A stretch of 46,066 nt of DNA from a virus. Under the pieces are notes generated by a model that had not been told where the DNA came from, ran no database searches, and was given only the letters and a program-made list of their open reading frames with translations. The stretch is taken from the IMG/VR virus record IMGVR_UViG_3300033388_004179, positions 1 through 46,066 of that record; one strand, written 5' to 3'. Of this stretch, positions 16,581-24,076 are shown one piece after another; positions within the stretch are counted from its first letter, which is position 1, and each line of letters begins with the position of its first letter. The translations under genes were made by a program, and so were the position numbers.

Positions 16581-16766
16581 ATGACAAGATTTTTTGAAAT
16601 GGGAAATGGGAACTTGATTGAGTGCGCAGGGAGAGGGAAAACAGAAAAAGAGATTGAGGAATTACAACAAGAAGAATGGGTTAAAAAACAAGGTGGAATT
16701 ACTTGGATTAGTAAATATACTTCCCCTCGTGCTATTTACTTCGCCCAGAAACAAAAGAAAAGATGA
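16581..16766 (+). CDS. Uncharacterised small protein
   Basis: 61 aa with an AGGAGG site. It begins MTRFFEMGNGNLIECAGRGK and continues with an acidic helix and a basic end. Its stop overlaps the next ATG (ATGA). No family recognised. Confidence 0.55.
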   Translation: MTRFFEMGNGNLIECAGRGKTEKEIEELQQEEWVKKQGGITWISKYTSPRAIYFAQKQKKR

Positions 16767-16873
16767 TTTATTTTTGGCTTTTCATAGGAATAATACTAAT
16801 CAGTTTAGTGTTCCGAATTTTTATAGAACTCCAGAAAATAGAAAAGCAAAAAGAAGAGGAGGTAGTGAGATGA
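16763..16873 (+). CDS. 36-aa membrane peptide
   Basis: The peptide has one hydrophobic segment (YFWLFIGIILISLVFRIFI) followed by a charged tail. It overlaps both neighbours by 4 bases, so coupled translation supports it. Function unknown. Confidence 0.5.
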   Translation: MIYFWLFIGIILISLVFRIFIELQKIEKQKEEEVVR

Positions 16874-17148
16874 TTGATGTTTGTAAAATGCACGACGAAC
16901 TAAAAAAAGCTAAAGCCGAGCGGGACGCACTCAAAGCCGAGGTTGAGGATTTGAGGAATGCAAATTTAAGTGTTCGTGTTTGTGGTAATCATACATCTGA
17001 AATTATAGAAGAGGGGAAATGTGTTATCTGTGAAATTGAAGAATTGACTACCCGAAACGCTGGACTGGTGGCGGAATTGCGGCGACTACAATCAGCCGTT
17101 GGCGAAGTTGATTTTGATATTATAGAAAAATTATTGGCAGGTGAATAA
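16870..17148 (+). CDS. Coiled-coil protein with cysteine pairs
   Basis: 92 aa from ATG 16870 (AGGAGGTAGTGAG site); longer in-frame starts overlap the previous genes. The first 35 residues form a heptad helix (KKAKAERDALKAEVEDL). A middle part has CGNHTSEI and GKCVICEIEEL with Cys-x2-Cys, then a second helix. It resembles the small zinc-dependent coiled-coil proteins common in phages. Confidence 0.6.
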   Translation: MIDVCKMHDELKKAKAERDALKAEVEDLRNANLSVRVCGNHTSEIIEEGKCVICEIEELTTRNAGLVAELRRLQSAVGEVDFDIIEKLLAGE

Positions 17149-17200
17149 ATGAAACAGCGTCGGGGCGTAACACGAAAGCGTGAAAAGTGAAAATCACCCC

Positions 17201-17229
17201 TTGACAAGTTATGGAGTTTGGGCTATAAT
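17201..17229 (+). promoter_or_regulatory. Perfect sigma70 promoter
   Basis: TTGACA (17201-17206), 17-bp spacer, TATAAT (17224-17229), with ACCCC just upstream as at two other early promoters. Transcription would start near 17236 and first make the structured RNA that follows. Confidence 0.85.
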
Positions 17230-17235
17230 AAGGTA

Positions 17236-17360
17236 GGTTAAAATGTTATGAGAAAAAGCATTGACGAAATCAAAATCGAATCCTTGAAAGCCCGTGGTCT
17301 GTTCTATAAACAGTTTACTCGGTTCGTCTCGTCAATGCTCCGAGCCACGGGCTATTTTTA
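17236..17360 (+). ncRNA. Candidate structured RNA or attenuator with interleaved stems
   Basis: Two complementary pairs interleave. Arm A 17257-17267 pairs with 17329-17339 (11 bp, perfect). Arm B 17289-17297 pairs with 17345-17353 (9 bp, perfect) and is followed by a U-run. A small hairpin (17299-17303/17309-17313) lies between. The order A-B-A'-B' gives either a pseudoknot or two mutually exclusive folds, one of which is a terminator. The RNA has its own perfect promoter and ends 13 bases before the nuclease gene. It may be a free small RNA, a riboswitch-like attenuator, or an RNA partner of the protein. Confidence 0.6.
17289..17359 (+). terminator. Intrinsic terminator arm pair before nuclease gene
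   Basis: AGCCCGTGG (17289-17297) pairs with CCACGGGCT (17345-17353), then ATTTTTA. The enclosed region contains one arm of the competing stem, so termination may be conditional. Confidence 0.55.
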
Positions 17361-17372
17361 TAGGAGTGGATT

Positions 17373-17951
17373 ATGAACATTTCAGAAAGAGAACTTGAGA
17401 ATTACTTGATGGAGAATGGCTGTAGTTTTTGGTATAAAGATTTTTTGCGACTTAAGTGGAAATTCCGTAGGCAGTTTAACATATCTCCTTATGGTATAAT
17501 TGATATTATTGCAGTGGCTACTATGGACACTATTACGGTGGGAGGGGAAAAAGGAAAGGAAAGACGTATAGATATATGGGAACTAAAAAATGAACATTTC
17601 GATATGTCCCAAGTTACACAACTATATAGATATGTTGCTGGTATACAGAATGATATAATTGGAAAAGACGAAAAAACACATACTATAATTACACCACATT
17701 TATTGTATTATCAAGAAATACCTGTTGGAACATTAAAAGATTCTTTTTATGAATCTATGACCTTACTTCAGTTCTTATTTAAGAGCAGGTGCAGGCAAAA
17801 TATAACAATAGAACCTCTACACTTACATAGTTATTATATCCCATTATCCACAGGAATTAAATTTGATGAAGAAATACCGTGGCGTTATGCAATGGAAGAG
17901 GAAAGTATATCACAATCTCAAATAGATTTACTATTTCAAGATAATGGTTAA
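17373..17951 (+). CDS. PD-(D/E)XK nuclease, NucS/DUF91-like
   Basis: 192 aa, ATG 17373 with AGGAG. Catalytic pattern: D44 in GIIDIIAV, E70-x-K72 in IDIWELKNEHFD, and Q83-x3-Y87 in QLYRY. That is a complete PD-(D/E)XK core like NucS or RecB-type nucleases. It would cleave DNA, probably at branched, mismatched or end structures. It is preceded by a promoter, an interleaved-stem RNA and a terminator. Its stop overlaps the replication-organizer start by 8 bases, so it is part of the replication operon. The substrate is unknown. Confidence 0.75.
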   Translation: MNISERELENYLMENGCSFWYKDFLRLKWKFRRQFNISPYGIIDIIAVATMDTITVGGEKGKERRIDIWELKNEHFDMSQVTQLYRYVAGIQNDIIGKDEKTHTIITPHLLYYQEIPVGTLKDSFYESMTLLQFLFKSRCRQNITIEPLHLHSYYIPLSTGIKFDEEIPWRYAMEEESISQSQIDLLFQDNG

Positions 17952-18663
17952 AATTAAAGATGGATGGGTTAAATTATGGAGAAAATCGTTGGGTAGCCGA
18001 ATTTGGATGAATAAAGAACTATGGTATCTATGGTGCTATTGTTTGCTAAAGGCGTCCCATAAGGAAACTTGGGTAAGTATAAAAACAGGCAAAGGGGAAA
18101 CAGAGGTAAAACTAAACCCCGGACAGTTTATATTTGGCAGACATAAAGCATCCAAATTGTTAAAGATGAAACCGTCAAGTGTTCGCAATAGAATGGAAAA
18201 ATTAAAAAACCTTAAAAAAGTGGACATACAAGCGGACAGCCATTATTCTGTTATTACAATACTAAATTGGGAAATCTATCAAGGAAAAGGACAGGCAAAA
18301 GGACAAGCACAGGACAACCAAAGGACAGGCACAGGACAAGCAGAGGACACATACAATAATGATAAGAAAGGAAAGAATGATAAGAAGGAACAAATAGGGG
18401 ACAAAGATTTTAATAACTTTTGGGAACTCTACCCTAAACGCAAGGGGATGAAAGTAGGTAAAAAGCAATGCCAAGAGTTTTGGAAGAAGATTAAGGAAGA
18501 AGATATATCTCTCATACTAATAGGGACAAAGAACTATGCCGAATCACCACAGGCACAAGAAGGATACGCTAAAGACCCGATTCGGTTTTTGAGACACGAA
18601 CTTTGGCAAGATTTACAGGAATCAGTTGCCGAGAAAAAGGAGTTACCGCAATGGATGAAATAG
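17944..18663 (+). CDS. Replication organizer / initiator (DnaD-like)
   Basis: 239 aa. The N-terminal 100 residues form a winged-helix domain of the phage replisome organizer type: GWVKLWRKSLGSRIWMNKEL, and PGQFIFGRHKASKLL. A Gln/Gly/Asp-rich linker follows. The C-terminal block NNFWELYPKRKGMKVGKKQC and DPIRFLRHELW is the usual helicase-loader-like end. It should bind the origin and load the helicase encoded immediately downstream, which overlaps it by 13 bases. Confidence 0.75.
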   Translation: MVKIKDGWVKLWRKSLGSRIWMNKELWYLWCYCLLKASHKETWVSIKTGKGETEVKLNPGQFIFGRHKASKLLKMKPSSVRNRMEKLKNLKKVDIQADSHYSVITILNWEIYQGKGQAKGQAQDNQRTGTGQAEDTYNNDKKGKNDKKEQIGDKDFNNFWELYPKRKGMKVGKKQCQEFWKKIKEEDISLILIGTKNYAESPQAQEGYAKDPIRFLRHELWQDLQESVAEKKELPQWMK

Positions 18664-19493
18664 AACGCAAAAAGTGGGAACGGATTTATAAGATTATTCC
18701 TGATGTTGACAAAGTTATGGAATATACCGGCAAAGACGAGGTCGTATCTTCCTATGATGCGAAAAAACATTACGAGAAAAAAGCCCCGCCTGCTTTTATC
18801 ATAAATACGGGTTTTTCCTCTTTAGATAGAATGACGCAGGGATTTAGAAATGGTGAATTGATTTCGGTTACTGGAATTACAAAGCAAGGAAAGACGGTTT
18901 TGTGTCAATCAATCACGCAAAATTTATCAAACCAGAATATACATGCGTTATGGTTTAGTTATGAAGTTCCGCCTTTACAGTTTATCAACAAATTTCAGGT
19001 AACCCCGTTATTTTATTTACCTCTTAAAAACGTAGAAAGTAATTTGAAATGGGTTGAGAAGAGAATACAAGAGGGAATTGTCAAGTATGATACAAAAGTT
19101 ATTTTCATAGACCACTTACATTATTTAGTTCCCTTGTCGGCGAATGTGAGGATGGATTTAATGATAGGTGCGACAATGAGGGAACTCAAAAAAATGGCGC
19201 TGAAATATAATATCATTATTTTTATAATTGTGCATACAAAAAAATTGGCTTATGATAAAAAACCCGACCTTGATTCAATAAGGGACAGTTCTTTAATTGC
19301 ACAGGAAAGTGATTTTGTAATGGCGATTTGGCGCAGAATTGAGCAGATGAAAGGGAGCGATGAATTGATTTTTACAAATGAGGCAAAACTATTTCTGTTG
19401 GCTAATAGGTGGAATGGATATCTGGGTGTGCTGGATTTGAGGCATAGTTGTAATATGTTTACTGAAATAGAAAAGGAGAAATACGATGAATGA
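18651..19493 (+). CDS. DnaB-like replicative helicase (RecA-fold ATPase)
   Basis: 280 aa from ATG 18651 (AAGGAG site). The linker region leads to the motor domain: Walker A GITKQGKT (75-82), FSYEVPPLQF with the Glu typical of motif H1a, and Walker B VIFIDHLHYL (D154). A conserved IIFIIVHTKK strand and a RDSSLIAQESDFVM motif match DnaB/KaiC-like helicases. It lacks the usual N-terminal domain, so it is shorter than bacterial DnaB (about 450 aa). It would unwind DNA at the fork. No DNA polymerase is present, so host polymerase must follow it. Confidence 0.85.
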   Translation: MDEIERKKWERIYKIIPDVDKVMEYTGKDEVVSSYDAKKHYEKKAPPAFIINTGFSSLDRMTQGFRNGELISVTGITKQGKTVLCQSITQNLSNQNIHALWFSYEVPPLQFINKFQVTPLFYLPLKNVESNLKWVEKRIQEGIVKYDTKVIFIDHLHYLVPLSANVRMDLMIGATMRELKKMALKYNIIIFIIVHTKKLAYDKKPDLDSIRDSSLIAQESDFVMAIWRRIEQMKGSDELIFTNEAKLFLLANRWNGYLGVLDLRHSCNMFTEIEKEKYDE

Positions 19494-19599
19494 TTATTTT
19501 GATTACGAGCGGGAAAAACAGAAGATAAAGGAAAAAAATTTACCCCCTGAAAAATATGAAGAAGAAATCCGTAAATTGGTAGAGAGGTTAAAACTATGA
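19486..19599 (+). CDS. 37-aa charged helical peptide
   Basis: It starts inside the helicase end (8-base overlap, AAGGAG site) and ends overlapping the VRR-NUC start. Sequence is mostly Lys/Glu with a KYEEEIRKLVERLKL helix. Supported only by coupling and its ribosome site. Confidence 0.5.
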   Translation: MNDYFDYEREKQKIKEKNLPPEKYEEEIRKLVERLKL

Positions 19600-19931
19600 A
19601 AACTTTAGAGAGGCAATTACAGCGACAATGTGAGGAACTTTTGAATATAAAGAACATTCCGTATTTGCATTTGACGACGGCAATACATAGACAGGTTGGC
19701 AAACAATGGAGAACTTTTGCGGTAGAGAAAAATAAAGGATTCCCGGATTTGACAATTTTCTTCCCGAAGAAAAAAGGCGGGGCGGTATTTTGCGAGTTAA
19801 AATCGGCAAAGGGAAAACTCAAGCCGGAGCAGATTGCATTTAGAGAGCAAGTGGAAGGGTTAGGATTTAAATATTTCGTAGTAAGGTCGTTAGAAGAATT
19901 TGAAACTATTATTGATAAGGGGGAATTATGA
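19596..19931 (+). CDS. VRR-NUC domain nuclease
   Basis: 111 aa, almost a single domain. The PD-(D/E)XK core is GFPDLTIFFP (D51) and FCELKSAKGKLKPEQIAF (E67, K69, Q79), the VRR-NUC signature. VRR-NUC proteins of phages are stand-alone structure-specific nucleases that can cut Holliday junctions or flaps. It lies between the helicase and Mini-A genes, overlapping both, consistent with recombination or replication-intermediate processing. Confidence 0.85.
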   Translation: MKTLERQLQRQCEELLNIKNIPYLHLTTAIHRQVGKQWRTFAVEKNKGFPDLTIFFPKKKGGAVFCELKSAKGKLKPEQIAFREQVEGLGFKYFVVRSLEEFETIIDKGEL

Positions 19932-20812
19932 TTGATGTTTATAACAGGAAGTGGATTACCAAAAATGCGGTTGAAGTTCTTGGAGAATATTCAAGCGGAA
20001 TAACATTGAGGCAGTTACATTACCGACTGGTTGCTTTGGGAATGACAAACGACGTAAATCATTATAAGAGGGTTATTGGTGCAATGACTGTTTCTCGTTG
20101 GGATAGAACGGTGTCAATGGATTCTTTTATTGATAGGGAAAGGGCGATGTATGGAAAAACCGAATGCGAGGAAAAATTGCTTGAAGATGAAATAGCGACG
20201 GGTAAAACGCAAATAGAAGCGTGGATAAATTCTTATGGGTTAAACAGGTGGTCTAACCAAGAAAATTATATAGAAGTATGGATAGAGAAAAAAGCATTGC
20301 AGGGCGTATTTGAAAGACCTTGCTTATTCGCTGATGTGGGTCTTGCCCCGTGCAAAGGTTATCCGTCTATAACTTTTTTAAGCGAAGCGAGCCATAGATT
20401 TATAAATGCACGGGATAATGATAAAAATTTAATAATCCTTTATTTTGGGGATTACGACCCAAGCGGTGAAGATATACCGCACTCCATAAAAAGGAATTTC
20501 AATAAATTCGGCGTTGATATTGATATTAAACGTATTGCATTAAATCCAGACCAGATAAAAAAAATGAGATTGCCCGGAGTTCCTCCGAAAAGTGGGGATA
20601 GCAGAACTAAAAATTGGGCTGGCGACGCTGTTGTGGAATGCGACGCTGTTGAACCTAAAACACTTTCTAAAATGTGTAAAGAGGCAATAGAGAAATATTT
20701 TGACGAAACCCTTTATGATGAATTAAAAGAAAAAGAAGAAGAAGAAAAAGAATTATATAAAATAGCATTGAAAAAGTTTATTAAAAATTTCGGCAGTAAA
20801 GGGGAATTATGA
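19928..20812 (+). CDS. Topo VIA/Spo11-like protein (Mini-A type)
   Basis: 294 aa. The N-terminal winged helix carries ITLRQLHYRLVALGM with Tyr32 at the place of the catalytic Tyr of the 5Y-CAP domain. The TOPRIM part has YIEVWIEKKAL (E120) and LYFGDYDPSGED (D175, D177). RIALNPDQIKKMRLPG follows, and a charged helical end. This combination is that of the Topo VI A subunit-like Mini-A proteins described from mobile elements. No B-subunit ATPase is present here. A DNA cleavage or topological role in replication is inferred. Confidence 0.7.
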   Translation: MIDVYNRKWITKNAVEVLGEYSSGITLRQLHYRLVALGMTNDVNHYKRVIGAMTVSRWDRTVSMDSFIDRERAMYGKTECEEKLLEDEIATGKTQIEAWINSYGLNRWSNQENYIEVWIEKKALQGVFERPCLFADVGLAPCKGYPSITFLSEASHRFINARDNDKNLIILYFGDYDPSGEDIPHSIKRNFNKFGVDIDIKRIALNPDQIKKMRLPGVPPKSGDSRTKNWAGDAVVECDAVEPKTLSKMCKEAIEKYFDETLYDELKEKEEEEKELYKIALKKFIKNFGSKGEL

Positions 20813-20863
20813 ACAGGGCGAAACCCCGAATTATGCCGGAGAGTAGAGGGATGAGATTACCCC

Positions 20864-20892
20864 TTGACATATGAAAAAAAGTAAACTATACT
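20864..20892 (+). promoter_or_regulatory. Sigma70 promoter of the first homing endonuclease
   Basis: TTGACA (20864-20869), 17-bp spacer, TATACT (20887-20892). It is preceded by the same GATTACCCC as the 16200 promoter. Confidence 0.75.
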
Positions 20893-20902
20893 TATGATAG
20901 AT

Positions 20903-21538
20903 ATGAAAAAGCCAGCAGAAAATACACAAAGAACCAAGTCGGGGCGAGGTTTGTCTTTGCTGGCTTCCTCGCCTCGTAAATCAAAGAAGGTCAAAAGGGT
21001 TTGTAAACAATGTGGAAAAGAATTTTTTGTATATTTAAGTGGAATAAAGGAAAGGGCATATAAAGGATATGAAGGGGCGGGAAATTTTTGTAATCGGGGA
21101 TGTGTCAATAAATATTTTAAGCATTTTAGATTAAAAAGTAATAATCCTATTTGGAAGGGTGGAGAGGCAAGAAGAATATGTGAAAACTGCAATAATATTT
21201 TTTATGTTCCAAAAGTAAGAATAAAAATAGGATATGCAAAGTTTTGTAGTAATAAATGTAGATATAAATATTTAAGAGGAAAAAATCATCAAAGTTGGAA
21301 AGGAGGAGAAAGGCTTTGGAAAAAACGGGATGCATCTTCATCTAAATATAAGAATTGGCGAGCAAAAATATTCAAGCGAGATAACTGGACTTGTCAATTA
21401 TGTAAAGATAGAAGCAGAAAAGGACACAATGTTATTCTTGAAGGCCATCACCTAAAAAGTTGGAAAAATTACCCGAAGTTGAGATATACATTGTATAATG
21501 GAATAACATTATGCCACGAATGTCATTTAAGTAATTAA
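20903..21538 (+). CDS. HNH homing endonuclease with zinc ribbons
   Basis: 211 aa from ATG 20903. The start at 20894 lies 1 bp from the -10 box and cannot be on the transcript. Two ribbons occur: CKQCGKEFFV...FCNRGC and CENCNNIFYV...FCSNKC, with an intervening NPIWKGG. The HNH domain follows: CQLCKDRSRKG, LEGHHLKSWKNYP and GITLCHECH. It would cut DNA at a target site and spread by repair. The mRNA would be nearly leaderless. It sits between the Mini-A and RecB-like nuclease genes with its own promoter. Confidence 0.85.
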   Translation: MKKPAENTQRTKSGRGLSLLASSPRKSKKVKRVCKQCGKEFFVYLSGIKERAYKGYEGAGNFCNRGCVNKYFKHFRLKSNNPIWKGGEARRICENCNNIFYVPKVRIKIGYAKFCSNKCRYKYLRGKNHQSWKGGERLWKKRDASSSKYKNWRAKIFKRDNWTCQLCKDRSRKGHNVILEGHHLKSWKNYPKLRYTLYNGITLCHECHLSN

Positions 21539-21554
21539 ACATGGGGAGGAAAAA

Positions 21555-22418
21555 ATGGAAAAAGAAAGGAAAGAGGTAAAAGTCCGTTTATGTTCTTGGT
21601 TTGACGAACACTGGTATCGGGTTTGTCTTTCAAATGATAAAATAGAATATTATCCGTCAACAACGACAAAATTAAGCATACTTGATAAACCCGGATTGAC
21701 CCGTTGGTATGGTGATATTGGCACTCGTGAGGCAAGAAAAAGAACTTTAGACGCTGGCGATAGAGGCAGTCGGTTACATAATGCTTTTGAGAAAATGACA
21801 AGTGGGGCGGCAATAGTTTATCAACCTTTACAACATCCGAATTATGACGGTTCAGAACTTGCCGAAATAAAAAAGAAATATGGTGAAATTGTGATTTTGG
21901 AAAAGCAAGATGAAATGCTCCAAGTATGGAAGGTGCAAAAATTATTTCAAATTCTGAATCCTATTTTTCTTGGTAGGGAGGTTATTGTATATTCTGAAAA
22001 ATATAAAGAGGCGGGGACAATAGATATTCCTTTACAATTAAAAGGCGGGAAATACGAAGGGATAGACAGAAACATTATAGAATTAGAAGAAGGTATTTAC
22101 ATTTCAGATTATAAAACTGGAAATCTTTACGATGAAGCAAAAATGCAAATTGCCTCGTATGTCCAGATGTTTATTGAGAGATACCCAAAAAGGAAAAAGG
22201 AAGTTAAGGGCGGACTTATAATTCATACAGGTGCAAAAAATAGAACTGGTATCCCCGGACTTTCACTTATCCCTATTCCTATGACTGAAATCAAAAAAGA
22301 TTTTGCAGATTATAGACACGTTGCGGCAATGTGGGGACGGAAAAATAAAAACGCTATGCCAAAACTTTTAGATTTCCCTTCAATGATAACGATGAAAGAA
22401 ATACAGGAGGTAAAGTAA
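21555..22418 (+). CDS. RecB/Cas4-like PD-(D/E)XK exonuclease
   Basis: 287 aa. The motif series of the RecB/Cas4 nucleases is complete: RGSRLHNAFE (H75), AGTIDIPL (D157), YISDYKTGN (D185-x-K187) and MQIASYVQMF (Q198-x3-Y202). It likely degrades or trims DNA ends during phage recombination. No FeS cluster cysteines are visible, unlike Cas4. It is followed with no gap by the small candidate ssDNA-binding protein, a common nuclease-SSB pairing. Confidence 0.8.
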   Translation: MEKERKEVKVRLCSWFDEHWYRVCLSNDKIEYYPSTTTKLSILDKPGLTRWYGDIGTREARKRTLDAGDRGSRLHNAFEKMTSGAAIVYQPLQHPNYDGSELAEIKKKYGEIVILEKQDEMLQVWKVQKLFQILNPIFLGREVIVYSEKYKEAGTIDIPLQLKGGKYEGIDRNIIELEEGIYISDYKTGNLYDEAKMQIASYVQMFIERYPKRKKEVKGGLIIHTGAKNRTGIPGLSLIPIPMTEIKKDFADYRHVAAMWGRKNKNAMPKLLDFPSMITMKEIQEVK

Positions 22419-22703
22419 ATGGCAAACCCACCAGTTAAAAAGTGGAGCAAAGGAAAGATGACAGTTTCAATGTGGAAAGGAGAGTATCAGGGAAAACCGA
22501 CTACCAGTTTTTCTATCCAGAAAACCTACAAGCAAGGCGAAGAATGGAAACACAGTAATTTTTACAGCGAACCTGATTTAAGGGATTTGAACATTATCAT
22601 TTCACACATCTGCGGAAAAACAGTAAAGGAAAAAAAGATTGAGCCGAAACCGGAACCTGCTCCAGAGCAAATGCCAGCAGGCGAGGAAGATGTTGACTTC
22701 TAA
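22419..22703 (+). CDS. Candidate single-stranded DNA-binding protein
   Basis: 94 aa. The body is beta-rich with aromatic and basic residues (KMTVSMWKGEYQGKPTTSFS, QKTYKQGEEWKHSNFY). A Pro/Glu-rich linker and an acidic tail ending EEDVDF follow. Acidic tails ending in Phe recruit partners in SSB proteins. The body resembles a common phage family of unknown function. Position after the recombination nuclease supports the idea, but it is inference. Confidence 0.55.
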   Translation: MANPPVKKWSKGKMTVSMWKGEYQGKPTTSFSIQKTYKQGEEWKHSNFYSEPDLRDLNIIISHICGKTVKEKKIEPKPEPAPEQMPAGEEDVDF

Positions 22704-22716
22704 ATGAGGACTCAAT

Positions 22717-22768
22717 GGTGGGGTGGTGAGCAAGTTGTATAAGACCGAAGATTGCTTACTACCCCGCC
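22717..22768 (+). promoter_or_regulatory. 17-bp stem-loop before ribosome site
   Basis: Arms 22717-22733 and 22752-22768 pair over 17 positions with three G-U pairs around an 18-base loop. The AGGAGGGGGGG ribosome site of the next gene follows about 8 bases later. GCCGGAGAGTAG, which overlaps the 3' end of the stem, also occurs near 20834. Confidence 0.5.
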
Positions 22769-22789
22769 GGAGAGTAGGAGGGGGGGAAA

Positions 22790-23200
22790 GTGGCAAGTTT
22801 TAAGGATTTCCGAGAGAAGATAGATAAAGGTTTTGACCTCTGGTGTTTTGAGGTATATCCTGAAATGTCAACGGCTTATGCAGAGGCGGTGAAAATAATT
22901 GAAGATAATCCTGTTTTGATAGAGACACAGTTGGAAATTTTATCAACACACTTGCCGAGGATAAAGGATATTTGCGCCGTCGCCGATTGCTTTTTAGATG
23001 TAGAAGCATACCGGAAATATACTTCTGAAGGAGAGAACGCTTTGCACCGGAAATTGAGAAATGATTATGAAGTCGCTGAAATCAGGGCAATTAGGGATAA
23101 AGTTGTCGGGCTTGTCAAAAGTATTGAAGTGCGGATTTGTGTATTACAAAGCAGATTAAAAAGCAGTCGTGAAGAACATCATTATGGTTATCAAAAATAA
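22790..23200 (+). CDS. Uncharacterised helical protein
   Basis: 136 aa starting at GTG 22790 with a strong GGAGGGGGG site. It is mainly helical (FREKIDKGFDLWCFEVYPEM, LSTHLPRIKDICAVADCF) and ends HHYGYQK. Such all-helical proteins occur near phage recombination genes, but no family is recognised. The homing-endonuclease gene downstream ends with the same GYQK tail. Confidence 0.6.
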   Translation: MASFKDFREKIDKGFDLWCFEVYPEMSTAYAEAVKIIEDNPVLIETQLEILSTHLPRIKDICAVADCFLDVEAYRKYTSEGENALHRKLRNDYEVAEIRAIRDKVVGLVKSIEVRICVLQSRLKSSREEHHYGYQK

Positions 23201-23204
23201 GCAC

Positions 23205-23233
23205 TTGACAAAATGAACATTTCGTGTTATACT
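23205..23233 (+). promoter_or_regulatory. Sigma70 promoter of the second homing endonuclease
   Basis: TTGACA (23205-23210), 17-bp spacer, TATACT (23228-23233), five bases after the stop of the 136-aa gene. Confidence 0.75.
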
Positions 23234-23248
23234 TATAGTGAGGAAAAA

Positions 23249-24076
23249 ATGCAGGCTGAAATAATAAAATCAATGGGGGCGGGTTTTGAGGATACTTCTT
23301 TACCCAAAGAAGTTACTCACACATTAGCCTGTGTTTCCCGTCCCCGTAAATCAGGAAAAATCAAACTAATTTGTCAGCAGTGTGGAAAGGAATTCCCAGT
23401 TTATCCCTCGGATATTAAAAATAATAGAAGATTTTGTTCACAAAGGTGTGGAGCAATAGGACGTATTCCGTGGAATAAGGGATTACATACAAAAGGAACT
23501 CCACATACAGAAGAAACAAAAAGAAAATTAAGTGAGATACATAAAAGAATTGGTGCACCCTGGAATATAGGTAGGAAATATTCTAAAGAAAGATGTGAAA
23601 GGATAAGTAAGGCAAATATGGGTAAACCTTCTTGGTGGAAAGGAAAAAAGCATACTAAAGAAACGAAATTAAAAATGAGTTTAGCGTGTAGAACAAAAAG
23701 AGATAATTCAGTATATGCAGGTAAAAATCATTGGAATTGGCAAGGTGGGAAATCATTTGAACATTATGAAATAGAATTTAATAAAAAATTAAAAGAAAAA
23801 ATAAGAAAGCGAGATAATTATATTTGCCAAGAATGTTTTAAACATCAAGACAAATTATTTACTAAAAATAAAAATGGAAATAGCGTTAAGGAAAAACTTT
23901 CTATTCATCATATTGATTATGACAAAAAAAATAATAATCCCGATAATTTGATTTCATTATGTAGGAATTGCCATTGTAAAACAAATAAACGACATAGGAT
24001 ATATTGGATAAATAGATATAAACAATCGCGCCTAAAATCGGCAAATCAAGAGAAAAATCAGGGGTATCAGAAATGA
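23249..24076 (+). CDS. HNH homing endonuclease with NUMOD3 motifs
   Basis: 275 aa from ATG 23249, which has GAGG in front; an upstream start at 23213 lies inside the promoter. Order of parts: zinc ribbon CQQCGKEFPV...FCSQRC; NUMOD3 DNA-binding repeats (HTEETKRKLSEIHK, YSKERCERISKANMG, HTKETKLKMS); an NHWNWQGG motif; and HNH (CQECFKHQD, LSIHHIDYDKKNNNPDN, LCRNCH). Its end overlaps the next gene by 4 bases, so it keeps translational coupling. Its last residues, GYQK, copy those of the gene upstream. Confidence 0.85.
   Translation: MQAEIIKSMGAGFEDTSLPKEVTHTLACVSRPRKSGKIKLICQQCGKEFPVYPSDIKNNRRFCSQRCGAIGRIPWNKGLHTKGTPHTEETKRKLSEIHKRIGAPWNIGRKYSKERCERISKANMGKPSWWKGKKHTKETKLKMSLACRTKRDNSVYAGKNHWNWQGGKSFEHYEIEFNKKLKEKIRKRDNYICQECFKHQDKLFTKNKNGNSVKEKLSIHHIDYDKKNNNPDNLISLCRNCHCKTNKRHRIYWINRYKQSRLKSANQEKNQGYQK

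Noticed and set aside
17236-17951. Type III toxin-antitoxin locus
   Set aside because: The layout is similar, but no tandem RNA repeats exist and the protein has a PD-(D/E)XK DNA-nuclease core.
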